The notes beneath the pieces are model-generated. The model saw only the letters and a program-made list of their open reading frames with translations. It searched no databases and was not told where the DNA came from. The translations under genes and the position numbers were made by a program. A DNA stretch of 64,000 bases from Paraburkholderia tuberum STM678 (GTDB lineage: Bacteria > Pseudomonadota > Gammaproteobacteria > Burkholderiales > Burkholderiaceae): positions 1-64,000 of the forward strand of contig NZ_CADFGP010000020.1 of assembly GCF_902833905.1 (NCBI RefSeq), read 5' to 3'. Below, in pieces: positions 8,086-16,359 of this stretch (position 1 is the stretch's first letter; each line of letters begins with the position of its first letter).

Positions 8086-8769
8086 ATGACGCAATTTCGC
8101 ATCGCCCCCAGCATTCTCTCCGCCGACTTCGCCCGCCTGGGCGAAGAAGTCCGCAACGTCGTCGCCGCCGGCGCCGACTGGATCCACTTCGACGTGATGG
8201 ACAACCACTACGTGCCGAACCTGACCATCGGCCCGCTCGTATGCGAAGCGATCCGCCCGCACGTGGACGTGCCAATCGACGTGCACCTGATGGTGCGTCC
8301 CGTCGACCGCATCGTGCCGGACTTCGCGAAAGCCGGCGCGAACCTGATCAGCTTTCACCCGGAAGCGTCGGATCACATCGACCGCACGCTGTCGCTGATC
8401 CGCGACCACGGCTGCAAGGCCGGCCTCGTGTTCAATCCGGCGACGTCGCTGAACTATCTCGATCATGTGATGGACAAGGTCGACCTCGTGCTGATCATGT
8501 CGGTGAACCCGGGCTTCGGCGGCCAGTCGTTCATCCCCGAGGCGCTCAACAAGCTGCGCGAAGCGCGCAAACGCATCGACGCGTACACCGAGCGCACCGG
8601 CCGCGACATCCACCTCGAAGTGGACGGCGGCGTGAAGGTCGACAACATCGCGGAAATCGCGGCGGCCGGCGCGGACACGTTCGTGGCCGGCTCGGCGATC
8701 TTTGGCCAGCCCGATCACAAGGTCGTGATCGACAAGATGCGCGCCGCCCTCGCGACCGTCCAGCGTTAA
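8086..8769 (+). CDS. rpe: ribulose-phosphate 3-epimerase
   Basis: A 227-residue TIM-barrel enzyme interconverting ribulose 5-phosphate and xylulose 5-phosphate in the pentose-phosphate and Calvin routes. The metal and catalytic residues are visible: H34 and D36 in IHFDVMDNHYVPN, H67 in DVHLMV, and D180 in LEVDGGVK. The phosphate-binding GSAIF lies near the C-terminus. It is followed 13 bases later by gph, the frequent rpe-gph pairing, and then by the trp genes. Confidence 0.96.
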   Translation: MTQFRIAPSILSADFARLGEEVRNVVAAGADWIHFDVMDNHYVPNLTIGPLVCEAIRPHVDVPIDVHLMVRPVDRIVPDFAKAGANLISFHPEASDHIDRTLSLIRDHGCKAGLVFNPATSLNYLDHVMDKVDLVLIMSVNPGFGGQSFIPEALNKLREARKRIDAYTERTGRDIHLEVDGGVKVDNIAEIAAAGADTFVAGSAIFGQPDHKVVIDKMRAALATVQR

Positions 8770-8782
8770 AAACCAGCGCCTC

Positions 8783-9499
8783 ATGACCACTTCGTATCCC
8801 TCCCCGACGTTTACCGGCGCGCGCCTCGAAGCCGCGATCATCGACCTCGACGGCACGATGATCGACACGGCCGACGACTTCACCGCCGGCCTGAACGGTA
8901 TGCTCGCTCAGCTCGACGCGGAGGAAACGACGCGCGAGGAAGTGGTCGGCTACGTCGGCAAGGGTTCGGAGCATCTGATCCGCAGCGTGCTTGCGCCGCG
9001 CTTCGAAGCCGAGCACGCGCAAGAGCGCTTCGACGAAGCGCTCGCGATCTATCAGGCCGAGTACGCGAAGATCAACGGCGTGCACACGCGGCTTTATCCA
9101 GACGTCGAGGCCGGTCTGCGCGCGCTGCGCGACGCGGGCCTGAAGCTCGCCTGCGTGACCAACAAGCCGCACCGCTTCGCGCTCGAATTGCTGCAGCAGT
9201 ACCGGCTTGCACCGTATTTCAGCGTCGTGCTCGGCGGCGACAGTCTCGCGAAAAAGAAACCGGACCCGCTTCCGATGCTGACCGCCGCCGCGCAGCTCGG
9301 CGTCGAGCCGAGCGCCACGGTGGCGATCGGCGACTCGGAAAACGACGCGCTGGCGGGCCGCGCGGCCGGCATGGCGACGCTGACCGTGCCCTACGGGTAC
9401 AACCACGGCCAAGCTATACAAACGATAAAATCCGATGGTATAGTTGCCTCGCTGCTCGACGCCGCCAGGGCGATCGCAGCGCATCAATCCACGACTTAA
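8783..9499 (+). CDS. gph: phosphoglycolate phosphatase (HAD family)
   Basis: A 238-residue HAD hydrolase that removes phosphate from 2-phosphoglycolate. HAD motif I is DLDGTMIDT (D21 nucleophile, D23), motif II is VTNKPH (T126), motif III is the KKKPDP lysine region (about 157-162), and motif IV is GDSENDAL (183-190). It is probably cotranscribed with rpe. Its last 90 bases become unusually AT-rich (codons for QAIQTIKSDGIV) and contain a promoter-like dyad that may drive the trp genes. Confidence 0.93.
   Translation: MTTSYPSPTFTGARLEAAIIDLDGTMIDTADDFTAGLNGMLAQLDAEETTREEVVGYVGKGSEHLIRSVLAPRFEAEHAQERFDEALAIYQAEYAKINGVHTRLYPDVEAGLRALRDAGLKLACVTNKPHRFALELLQQYRLAPYFSVVLGGDSLAKKKPDPLPMLTAAAQLGVEPSATVAIGDSENDALAGRAAGMATLTVPYGYNHGQAIQTIKSDGIVASLLDAARAIAAHQSTT
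9414..9444 (+). promoter_or_regulatory. candidate trp promoter inside the 3' end of gph
   Basis: TATACA (9415-9420) and TATAGT (9439-9444) are spaced by 18 bases and match -35 and -10 elements at about 4 and 5 of 6 positions. The same stretch is framed by a perfect dyad CTATAC (9414-9419) / GTATAG (9438-9443), a possible operator. It is a clear AT-rich island within GC-rich coding sequence and would start a transcript about 65 bases before the Trp-rich leader ORF. Confidence 0.45.
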
Positions 9500-9514
9500 C
9501 AGTCCTTCATCCTC

Positions 9515-9589
9515 ATGTTTCTGAATAAAAAACGGAGTCTGATTAGCATCGACCGGGGAGCCTGGCCCTGGCGTCGCTGGTCGCGCTAA
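9515..9589 (+). CDS. trpL: trp operon leader peptide
   Basis: A 24-codon ORF starting at ATG 9515 and ending in TAA at 9587-9589, encoding a peptide with Trp at positions 17, 19 and 22 (segment AWPWRRWSR). Three Trp codons within six positions just before the stop is the classic design of a ribosome-mediated attenuator: with low charged tRNA-Trp the ribosome stalls here. It lies between gph and trpE, immediately before a terminator-type hairpin. No strong ribosome site precedes the ATG, which is its weak point. Confidence 0.75.
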   Translation: MFLNKKRSLISIDRGAWPWRRWSR

Positions 9590-9634
9590 CCTCGCCTGAG
9601 GTACGCTGAAGCTCGTCTTCGGCAACCGTTTTTT
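9589..9634 (+). terminator. trp attenuator (competing hairpins with T-run)
   Basis: GGT (9600-9602) plus GCTGAAG (9605-9611) pair with CTTCGGC (9617-9623) plus ACC (9625-9627), followed by G and six T (9629-9634): an intrinsic terminator. An alternative hairpin ACCTC-GCCT-GAGGT (9589-9602) starts at the leader stop codon and uses the same GGT, so the two compete. AAAAAACGG at 9527-9535 within the leader is complementary to CCGTTTTTT at 9626-9634. A second small GC hairpin with five T follows at 9643-9659. Confidence 0.65.
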
Positions 9635-9875
9635 ACTTCGCTGCGCTCACGCGCTTTTTCCATCGATCTGTTTTTGCGCAGCTGCATCGGCTGATTGAGC
9701 CTGCGCGTACCCGCAAGGTACCGTTGCTCACCCGCACCGCTAGCACGCGCCGATGGAAGACCCGCGCCGGTCGGTATCATTGTGTCGAGAACGTCGACCC
9801 ACGCCCTGACCGGAGGCGCTTAGCCCCGCTTTGCCCGACGCTTGCTGCCGCCGGACCACCGTACAGGATCGGAAC

Positions 9876-11369
9876 ATGACCGAACTCGAATTCCAGTCCC
9901 TCGCCAACGAGGGTTTCAACCGCATCCCGCTGATCGCCGAAGCGCTCGCCGACCTCGAGACGCCGCTGTCGCTGTACCTGAAGCTCGCGCAGACCGAGCG
10001 CAACGGCGCGAACTCGTTCCTGCTGGAGTCGGTGGTCGGCGGCGAACGCTTCGGGCGTTATTCGTTCATCGGCCTGCCGGCGCGGACTCTCATGCGCACG
10101 CGCAACGGCGTGTCGGAAGTGGTCCGCGACGGCAAGGTCGTCGAGACGCACGACGGCGATCCGCTCGCGTTCATCCAGCAATTCCAGGCGCGCTTCAAGG
10201 TCGCGCAACGCCCGGGGCTGCCGCGCTTCACCGGCGGTCTCGCCGGCTACTTCGGCTATGACGCGGTGCGCTACATCGAGAAGAAGCTCGCGCACAGCGC
10301 GCCGAAAGACGACCTCAATCTGCCCGACATCCAGCTGCTGCTGACCGAGGAAGTCGCGGTCATCGACAACCTCGCCGGCAAGCTCTATCTGGTGGTCTAC
10401 GCCGACCCGACCCAGGCTGAGGCCTACACGAAAGCGAAGCACCGTCTGCGCGAACTGCGCCAGCGGCTGCGCGTCACCGTCGAGCCGCCCGTCGTGTCGG
10501 CCAGCGTACGCACCGAGATCTACCGCGAGTTCGCGAAAGACGATTACCTGGCGGCCGTGCGCAAGGCGAAGGAATACGTCGCCGCCGGCGAACTGATGCA
10601 GGTGCAGGTCGGCCAGCGCCTGATCAAGCCGTACCGCGACAATCCGCTGTCGCTGTATCGCGCGCTGCGCTCGCTGAATCCGTCGCCGTACATGTACTAC
10701 TACAACTTCGGCGACTTCCACGTGGTCGGTGCGTCGCCGGAGATTCTGGTGCGCCAGGAAAAGCGCGGCGAGGACCGTATCGTCACGATCCGCCCGCTGG
10801 CCGGCACCCGTGCGCGCGGCAACACGCCCGAGCGCGATGCCGCGCTCGCTACCGAGCTGCTGAACGATCCGAAGGAAATCGCCGAGCATGTGATGCTGAT
10901 CGACCTCGCGCGCAACGACGTCGGCCGCATCGCGCAGATCGGCTCGGTGGTCGTGACCGACAAGATGGTGATCGAGAAGTACTCGCACGTGCAGCACATC
11001 GTCAGCTCGGTCGAAGGCAAGCTCAAGAACGACATGACCAATTTCGACGTGCTGCGCGCCACCTTCCCGGCCGGCACGCTGTCGGGCGCGCCGAAGGTCC
11101 GCGCGATGGAGCTGATCGACGAGCTCGAGCCCGTCAAGCGCGGCCTGTACGGCGGGGCGGTCGGCTATCTGTCGTTCACCGGCGAGATGGATCTGGCCAT
11201 CACGATCCGCACCGGCGTGATCGCGAACGGCAATCTGTATGTGCAGGCGGCCGCGGGCGTGGTCGCCGATTCGGTGCCCGAATCCGAATGGCAGGAGACC
11301 GAGAACAAGGCACGCGCGGTAATGCGCGCCGCCGAGCAGGTCCAGGACGGCCTCGATAGCGACTTCTGA
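9876..11369 (+). CDS. trpE: anthranilate synthase component I
   Basis: A 497-residue chorismate-binding enzyme that makes anthranilate with TrpG-supplied ammonia, the first committed step to tryptophan. The N-terminal LLES motif (49-52), part of the feedback site for tryptophan, is intact. The chorismate-binding domain shows GTRARGNTPERD and DLARNDVGR. I chose the ATG at 9876 (MTELEFQ) with AGGATCGGAAC upstream; the longer frame from 9831 adds Cys-rich, non-family residues. A 240-base leader after the attenuator precedes it. trpG follows after 13 bases. Confidence 0.96.
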   Translation: MTELEFQSLANEGFNRIPLIAEALADLETPLSLYLKLAQTERNGANSFLLESVVGGERFGRYSFIGLPARTLMRTRNGVSEVVRDGKVVETHDGDPLAFIQQFQARFKVAQRPGLPRFTGGLAGYFGYDAVRYIEKKLAHSAPKDDLNLPDIQLLLTEEVAVIDNLAGKLYLVVYADPTQAEAYTKAKHRLRELRQRLRVTVEPPVVSASVRTEIYREFAKDDYLAAVRKAKEYVAAGELMQVQVGQRLIKPYRDNPLSLYRALRSLNPSPYMYYYNFGDFHVVGASPEILVRQEKRGEDRIVTIRPLAGTRARGNTPERDAALATELLNDPKEIAEHVMLIDLARNDVGRIAQIGSVVVTDKMVIEKYSHVQHIVSSVEGKLKNDMTNFDVLRATFPAGTLSGAPKVRAMELIDELEPVKRGLYGGAVGYLSFTGEMDLAITIRTGVIANGNLYVQAAAGVVADSVPESEWQETENKARAVMRAAEQVQDGLDSDF

Positions 11370-11382
11370 CCGGAGACACACC

Positions 11383-12000
<618 letters not shown>

Positions 12001-12019
12001 CACAAAGGGAGACGAGATC

Positions 12020-13051
12020 ATGTCCATTACGCCCCAGGAAGCCTTGCAGCGGACCATCGAGCACCGCGAGATTTTTCACGACGAAATGCTGCACCTGATG
12101 CGCCTCATCATGCGCGGCGAACTCTCGCCCGTGATGTCGGCGGCGATCATCACCGGCCTGCGCGTCAAAAAAGAGACCATCGGCGAAATCACCGCGGCCG
12201 CGACGGTGATGCGTGAATTTGCCCGGCACGTCGACGTGCAGGACAACTCGAACTTCGTCGATATCGTCGGCACCGGCGGCGACGGCGCGCACACGTTCAA
12301 CATTTCCACCGCGACGATGTTCGTGTCGGCCGCGGCGGGCGCGAAGGTCGCAAAGCACGGCAATCGCGGCGTATCGAGCAAGTCGGGCAGCGCGGACGTG
12401 CTCGAAGCGCTCGGCGTCAACATCGATCTGCAGCCGGAGCAGGTCGCGGCATCGATTGCGGAAACGGGCATGGGCTTCATGTTCGCGCCGAACCATCATC
12501 CGGCGATGAAAAACGTCGCGCCGGTACGCCGGGAACTCGGCATCCGCACGATCTTCAATATCCTCGGGCCGCTCACCAATCCGGCCGGCGCGCCGAATCA
12601 GCTGATGGGCGTGTTTCACCCCGACCTCGTCGGCATTCAGGTGCGCGTGATGCAGCGCCTCGGCGCCAAACACGTGCTCGTCGTGTACGGGATGGACGGC
12701 ATGGACGAAGTGTCGCTCGGCGGCGCCACGCTGGTCGGCGAGTTGCGCGACGGCGAGATCCGCGAGTACGAGATCCATCCGGAAGACTTCGGCATGCAGA
12801 TGGTGTCGAACCGCACGCTCAAAGTCGCCGACGCGGGCGAGTCGAAGGTCATGCTGCTCGACGCGCTCAGCAACAAGCCCGGCGTCGCGCGGGAAATCGT
12901 CACGCTGAACGCCGGCACGGCACTCTATTCGGCGAACGTCGCGGCCACGATCGCGGACGGCATCGAGCTCGCGCGCGAAGCGATCGCGAGCGGCAAGGCA
13001 CGCGCGAAGGTCGACGAACTAGTGCGCTTCACCCAGCAATTCAAGCAGTAA
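12020..13051 (+). CDS. trpD: anthranilate phosphoribosyltransferase
   Basis: A 343-residue enzyme that transfers phosphoribose from PRPP to anthranilate. The PRPP-binding glycine loop GTGGDG is at 84-89, and the anthranilate/PRPP segment KHGNRGVSSKSGSAD follows. GGGAGACGAG before the ATG at 12020 decides the start; an earlier in-frame ATG (11993) overlaps the end of trpG and lacks such a site. It is the third gene of trpEGDC. Confidence 0.95.
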   Translation: MSITPQEALQRTIEHREIFHDEMLHLMRLIMRGELSPVMSAAIITGLRVKKETIGEITAAATVMREFARHVDVQDNSNFVDIVGTGGDGAHTFNISTATMFVSAAAGAKVAKHGNRGVSSKSGSADVLEALGVNIDLQPEQVAASIAETGMGFMFAPNHHPAMKNVAPVRRELGIRTIFNILGPLTNPAGAPNQLMGVFHPDLVGIQVRVMQRLGAKHVLVVYGMDGMDEVSLGGATLVGELRDGEIREYEIHPEDFGMQMVSNRTLKVADAGESKVMLLDALSNKPGVAREIVTLNAGTALYSANVAATIADGIELAREAIASGKARAKVDELVRFTQQFKQ

Positions 13052-13069
13052 TCACGTAGCGAGACATTC

Positions 13070-13855
13070 ATGAGCGACATCCTCGACCGCATCATCGCGG
13101 TCAAACGCGAAGAAGTCCGGGCGGCCGAGCAAAGCGTGCCGCTCGAAGAACTGCGGCTCGAAGCGTCGTCGCGCGATCTCCGCGACTTCGTCGGCGCATT
13201 GCGCGCCAAGCACACGGCGGGTCTCGCCGCGGTGATCTCCGAAGTGAAGAAGGCGAGCCCGTCGAAGGGCGTGCTGCGCGAGCACTTCGTGCCGGCCGAC
13301 ATCGCGCGTTCGTACGAGAAGCACGGCGCGGCGTGTCTGTCCGTGCTGACCGACGTGCAGTTCTTCCAGGGCAGCGTCGCCTATCTGCAGCAAGCGCGCG
13401 CCGCGTGCCAGTTGCCGGTGATACGCAAGGACTTCATCGTCGATCCGTATCAGGTTGTCGAAGCACGCGCGATGGGGGCCGACGCGATCCTGCTGATCGC
13501 CGCCGCGCTCGAAACCGCCGAGATGCAGGACCTCGAAGCGCTCGCGCATTCGCTGGGGCTCGCGGTGCTCGTCGAAGTGCACGACAGCGATGAACTCAAG
13601 GAAGCGCTGACGCTGAAGACGCCACTGATCGGCATCAACAACCGCAATCTGCGCACCTTCGAAACCTCGCTCGACACGACGCTCGGCATGCTCGACGCGA
13701 TTCCCGACGATCGCATCGTCGTGACCGAATCGGGCATCCTGTCGCGCGACGACGTCGAGCGCATGCGCGCGCGGAACGTGCATACCTTCCTCGTCGGCGA
13801 AGCGTTCATGCGCGCGGACGAGCCGGGCGTGGAACTCGCGCGGATGTTTTTCTGA
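13070..13855 (+). CDS. trpC: indole-3-glycerol-phosphate synthase
   Basis: A 261-residue TIM-barrel enzyme closing the indole ring from CdRP. Catalytic residues are visible: E58 and K60 in SEVKKASPSKG, K120 in VIRKDF, and the C-terminal TESGI segment. There is no fused TrpF domain, so phosphoribosylanthranilate isomerase is encoded elsewhere. It follows trpD by 18 bases and is the last trp gene in the window. Confidence 0.95.
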   Translation: MSDILDRIIAVKREEVRAAEQSVPLEELRLEASSRDLRDFVGALRAKHTAGLAAVISEVKKASPSKGVLREHFVPADIARSYEKHGAACLSVLTDVQFFQGSVAYLQQARAACQLPVIRKDFIVDPYQVVEARAMGADAILLIAAALETAEMQDLEALAHSLGLAVLVEVHDSDELKEALTLKTPLIGINNRNLRTFETSLDTTLGMLDAIPDDRIVVTESGILSRDDVERMRARNVHTFLVGEAFMRADEPGVELARMFF

Positions 13856-13917
13856 GCGTCGTATCGACGTATCCGCGTATCGGGCGCAGAGAAATCCACG
13901 CAACGAGGACACCCAGC

Positions 13918-14544
13918 ATGGGCATGGAACGCGAAATCAAGCTGGCGCTGCCGGCTTCGCAGGTGCAGGCGGCGACGCAGTGGTTCGCCGCGCGCGCCGG
14001 CAAGAACGGACGCGCGATCAAGCTCGTGAACATTTACTTCGATACGCCGCAGTTGACGCTGGCGTCGTCAAAGAGCGCGTTGCGTCTACGGCAGACCCCG
14101 GACGGCTGGCTGCAGACCTTCAAGACGGTCGGCACGGCGACGAACGGCTTGCATAGCCGGCACGAATGGGAATTGCCGGTCGCGGGCGCGAAGCTCGAAA
14201 TCGAATCGTTGCTGAGCGCTTGCGACGAACCCGCCGCCGCGGATGCACTGAAACAGGCCGCGCCTGCGCTGATCGAGCTGTTCCACACCAATTTCACGCG
14301 CACGCTATGGCTGCTCGACTCCGACGGCGCTCAGATCGAGGCGGCGATCGATCAGGGCGACGTGCTTGCCGAAGTCGACGATGAAGCGCGCCGCGCGCCG
14401 ATCTCGGAGATCGAGCTCGAACTGAAATCGGGCGACGAAGCGGCGCTTCACACGCTCGCCGCCGAACTCGGCAAACGGATTGCCGGCCTCGCGCCGGATG
14501 ACATCAGCAAGGCGCAGCGCGGGTATCGGTTGCGCGCCAGGTGA
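13918..14544 (+). CDS. CYTH domain triphosphatase
   Basis: A 208-residue CYTH-superfamily protein that opens with the signature EREIKL (4-9) and continues with charged strand motifs (YFDTP, LRLRQ, QTFKT) lining a triphosphate tunnel. Such proteins hydrolyse inorganic or nucleoside triphosphates with Mg2+. It lacks the CHAD domain often fused in E. coli YgiF. GAGGACA precedes the ATG. It sits 62 bases after trpC and may be read through from the trp operon. The substrate is not determinable from sequence. Confidence 0.85.
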   Translation: MGMEREIKLALPASQVQAATQWFAARAGKNGRAIKLVNIYFDTPQLTLASSKSALRLRQTPDGWLQTFKTVGTATNGLHSRHEWELPVAGAKLEIESLLSACDEPAAADALKQAAPALIELFHTNFTRTLWLLDSDGAQIEAAIDQGDVLAEVDDEARRAPISEIELELKSGDEAALHTLAAELGKRIAGLAPDDISKAQRGYRLRAR

Positions 14545-14629
14545 GCGCGTTGCCCGAAACCCGCCGCACCTCATGCGCTCGCTTGCCGCAACTTGAGCTA
14601 GTCCGCGTTTGCTGCGACACTTCCCCGCC

Positions 14630-15445
14630 ATGACCTCCGCTTCCCGCACCCGCTCCAGTTTGCCGCAGGCATCGCTGTTCGACGATGTCGCGCCCGCCCC
14701 GGCCTCCGCCGCCCCCACCACCGCCCCGCCCACGCTCGAAGCACAATTCGCCGCGCTACCCGCGGCCTGGCGCGCGCACCTGAAACCCTTCATCGACAGC
14801 GACACCTACGCGCCGCTGTGCCGCTTCGTCGACGGTGAGCGTGCCGCCGGCAAAACGATCTATCCGGCCGACGTGTTCCGCGCGCTCCGCCTGACGAGCC
14901 CCGACGAAGTGAAAGTCGTCATCCTCGGCCAGGACCCGTACCACGGCGAAGACCGCGGCACGCCGCAGGCGCACGGTCTCGCGTTTTCGGTCGCGCCGCA
15001 CGTGCGGCCGCCACCGTCGCTGCGCAACATCTTCAAGGAAATCGCCGCGAGTCTCGGGCACCAGACGCCGCAGCACGGTTGCCTCGACAGCTGGGCCAAA
15101 CAGGGCGTGCTGCTGCTGAACACGGTGCTGACCGTCGAGCGCGACAGCGCCGCGAGCCACGCGAAACGCGGCTGGGAGAAATGTACCGACACGCTGATCC
15201 ACGAACTCGCGACGCGGCATCAGAACCTCGTCTTCATGCTGTGGGGCGCGCATGCGCAGGCGAAGCGCGCGTTACTCGGCGGCAAGTCGCACTATGTGCT
15301 GGAGGCGCCGCATCCGTCGCCGCTGTCCGCGCATCGCGGCTTTCTCGGTTGCGGGCATTTCGCGAAGGCGAACGAATATCTGTTGCAGCACGGCCGGGAG
15401 CCGATCGACTGGCGTCTACCGGACGACGCGCAAATGCTTGCGTGA
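14630..15445 (+). CDS. ung: uracil-DNA glycosylase
   Basis: A 271-residue family 1 UDG that excises uracil from DNA. The water-activating motif GQDPYHGE has D102, and the minor-groove Leu-loop motif HPSPLSAHRGF is near the C-terminus. A low-complexity Ala/Pro-rich N-terminal stretch (about 20-36) precedes the enzyme domain and is longer than in E. coli Ung. I chose the ATG at 14630; an earlier ATG at 14609 is possible. A strong terminator follows 37 bases after the stop. Confidence 0.95.
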   Translation: MTSASRTRSSLPQASLFDDVAPAPASAAPTTAPPTLEAQFAALPAAWRAHLKPFIDSDTYAPLCRFVDGERAAGKTIYPADVFRALRLTSPDEVKVVILGQDPYHGEDRGTPQAHGLAFSVAPHVRPPPSLRNIFKEIAASLGHQTPQHGCLDSWAKQGVLLLNTVLTVERDSAASHAKRGWEKCTDTLIHELATRHQNLVFMLWGAHAQAKRALLGGKSHYVLEAPHPSPLSAHRGFLGCGHFAKANEYLLQHGREPIDWRLPDDAQMLA

Positions 15446-15481
15446 GAGCGTCGTCGTCAGAAGATTGCGATACACAACGAA

Positions 15482-15524
15482 AACGCCGCGGAGGGTGAAC
15501 CCATCCGCGGCGTTATTCTTTTCA
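15482..15524. terminator. bidirectional intrinsic terminator between ung and azoR
   Basis: AACGCCGCGGA (15482-15492) and TCCGCGGCGTT (15504-15514) form an 11-base perfect stem. ATTCTTTTC follows on the plus strand and CGTTTTCG is present on the minus strand, so it can end both the rightward ung and the leftward azoR transcripts. Confidence 0.85.
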
Positions 15525-15571
15525 CCGCTCGCGCCGCATCGAAGCTGCGCAATGCGGCAGGACAAACCCGC

Positions 15572-16168
15572 TTAAACCGCGGCGATCGCTTCGCGTGCCG
15601 AGCTCAGCGCGGCGTTCGCGGCGTCCGGGCCCATGTTCAGGCCTTCGGCGTAGATGAAGTTCACGTCGGTTAGGCCGAGGAAGCCGAGGAAGCTCTTCAG
15701 GTACGGCGTCTGGCTATCGTTCGGCGTGCCGAGATACTTGCCGCCGCGCGCCGACACGACGTGGACCTTCTTGCCCGTCACGAGGCCTTCCGGGCCGTTC
15801 GCGGTGTAACGGAACGTGATGCCCGCACGTGCGATGAAGTCGAAGTACGTCTTCAGTTGCGACGAGATGCCGAAGTTGTACATCGGCGCACCGATCACGA
15901 TGACGTCGGCGGCTTGCAGTTCGGCGATCAGCGCTTCGCTGCGTGCGGCGATCGCGGCCTGTTCCGGGGTGCGCTGGTCGGCCGGCGTGAAGAACGCGCC
16001 GAGCACGGCGTCGTCGAGGTGCGGCAGCGGTTCGGCTTGCAGATTACGGACGACGACTTGCGCGCCCGGATTCGACTGTTGCAGCTTTTCCGTCAGCTCG
16101 TTGACGAGAAGCGTCGAGTTCGCGCCTTGCGAACGGGCTGCCGAGTTGATTTGCAGGATCGTGGTCAT
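15572..16168 (-). CDS. azoR: FMN-dependent NADH-azoreductase
   Basis: A 198-residue flavodoxin-fold AzoR/AcpD protein that reduces azo dyes and quinones with NADH. The FMN-binding segments are SARSQGANS near the N-terminus, PMYNFGIS in the middle and SARGG further on. I chose the ATG at 16168 (MTTILQIN), preceded by GGAG; the longer frame to 16213 adds unrelated residues. It is monocistronic, ending at a shared bidirectional terminator. Confidence 0.93.
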   Translation of the reverse strand: MTTILQINSAARSQGANSTLLVNELTEKLQQSNPGAQVVVRNLQAEPLPHLDDAVLGAFFTPADQRTPEQAAIAARSEALIAELQAADVIVIGAPMYNFGISSQLKTYFDFIARAGITFRYTANGPEGLVTGKKVHVVSARGGKYLGTPNDSQTPYLKSFLGFLGLTDVNFIYAEGLNMGPDAANAALSSAREAIAAV

Positions 16169-16359
16169 GGTTGACTCCAGTAGGGGCGCGCAGTGTTGCG
16201 CGAGTGAAGTCATTGTGTTTTTTTACCGGCCGGCGAAAAAGCCGTCCGGCGGCGAAGGATTGTTGCATGGGTAGAACAATCCACCGCCCTCCTCCGTCGA
16301 TTGACGACGGGACAGGCGACGATCGGTGGACCGCCCGGTGCGGCCCACCACCACGCCGA
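16169..16359. other. intergenic region between azoR and the M61 peptidase gene
   Basis: It holds the azoR promoter. A strong hairpin, GGTGGACCGC (16325-16334) with GCGGCCCACC (16340-16349, one mismatch), lies just past the end of the peptidase gene. It is not followed by a T-run in either direction. No gene is supported. Confidence 0.4.
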
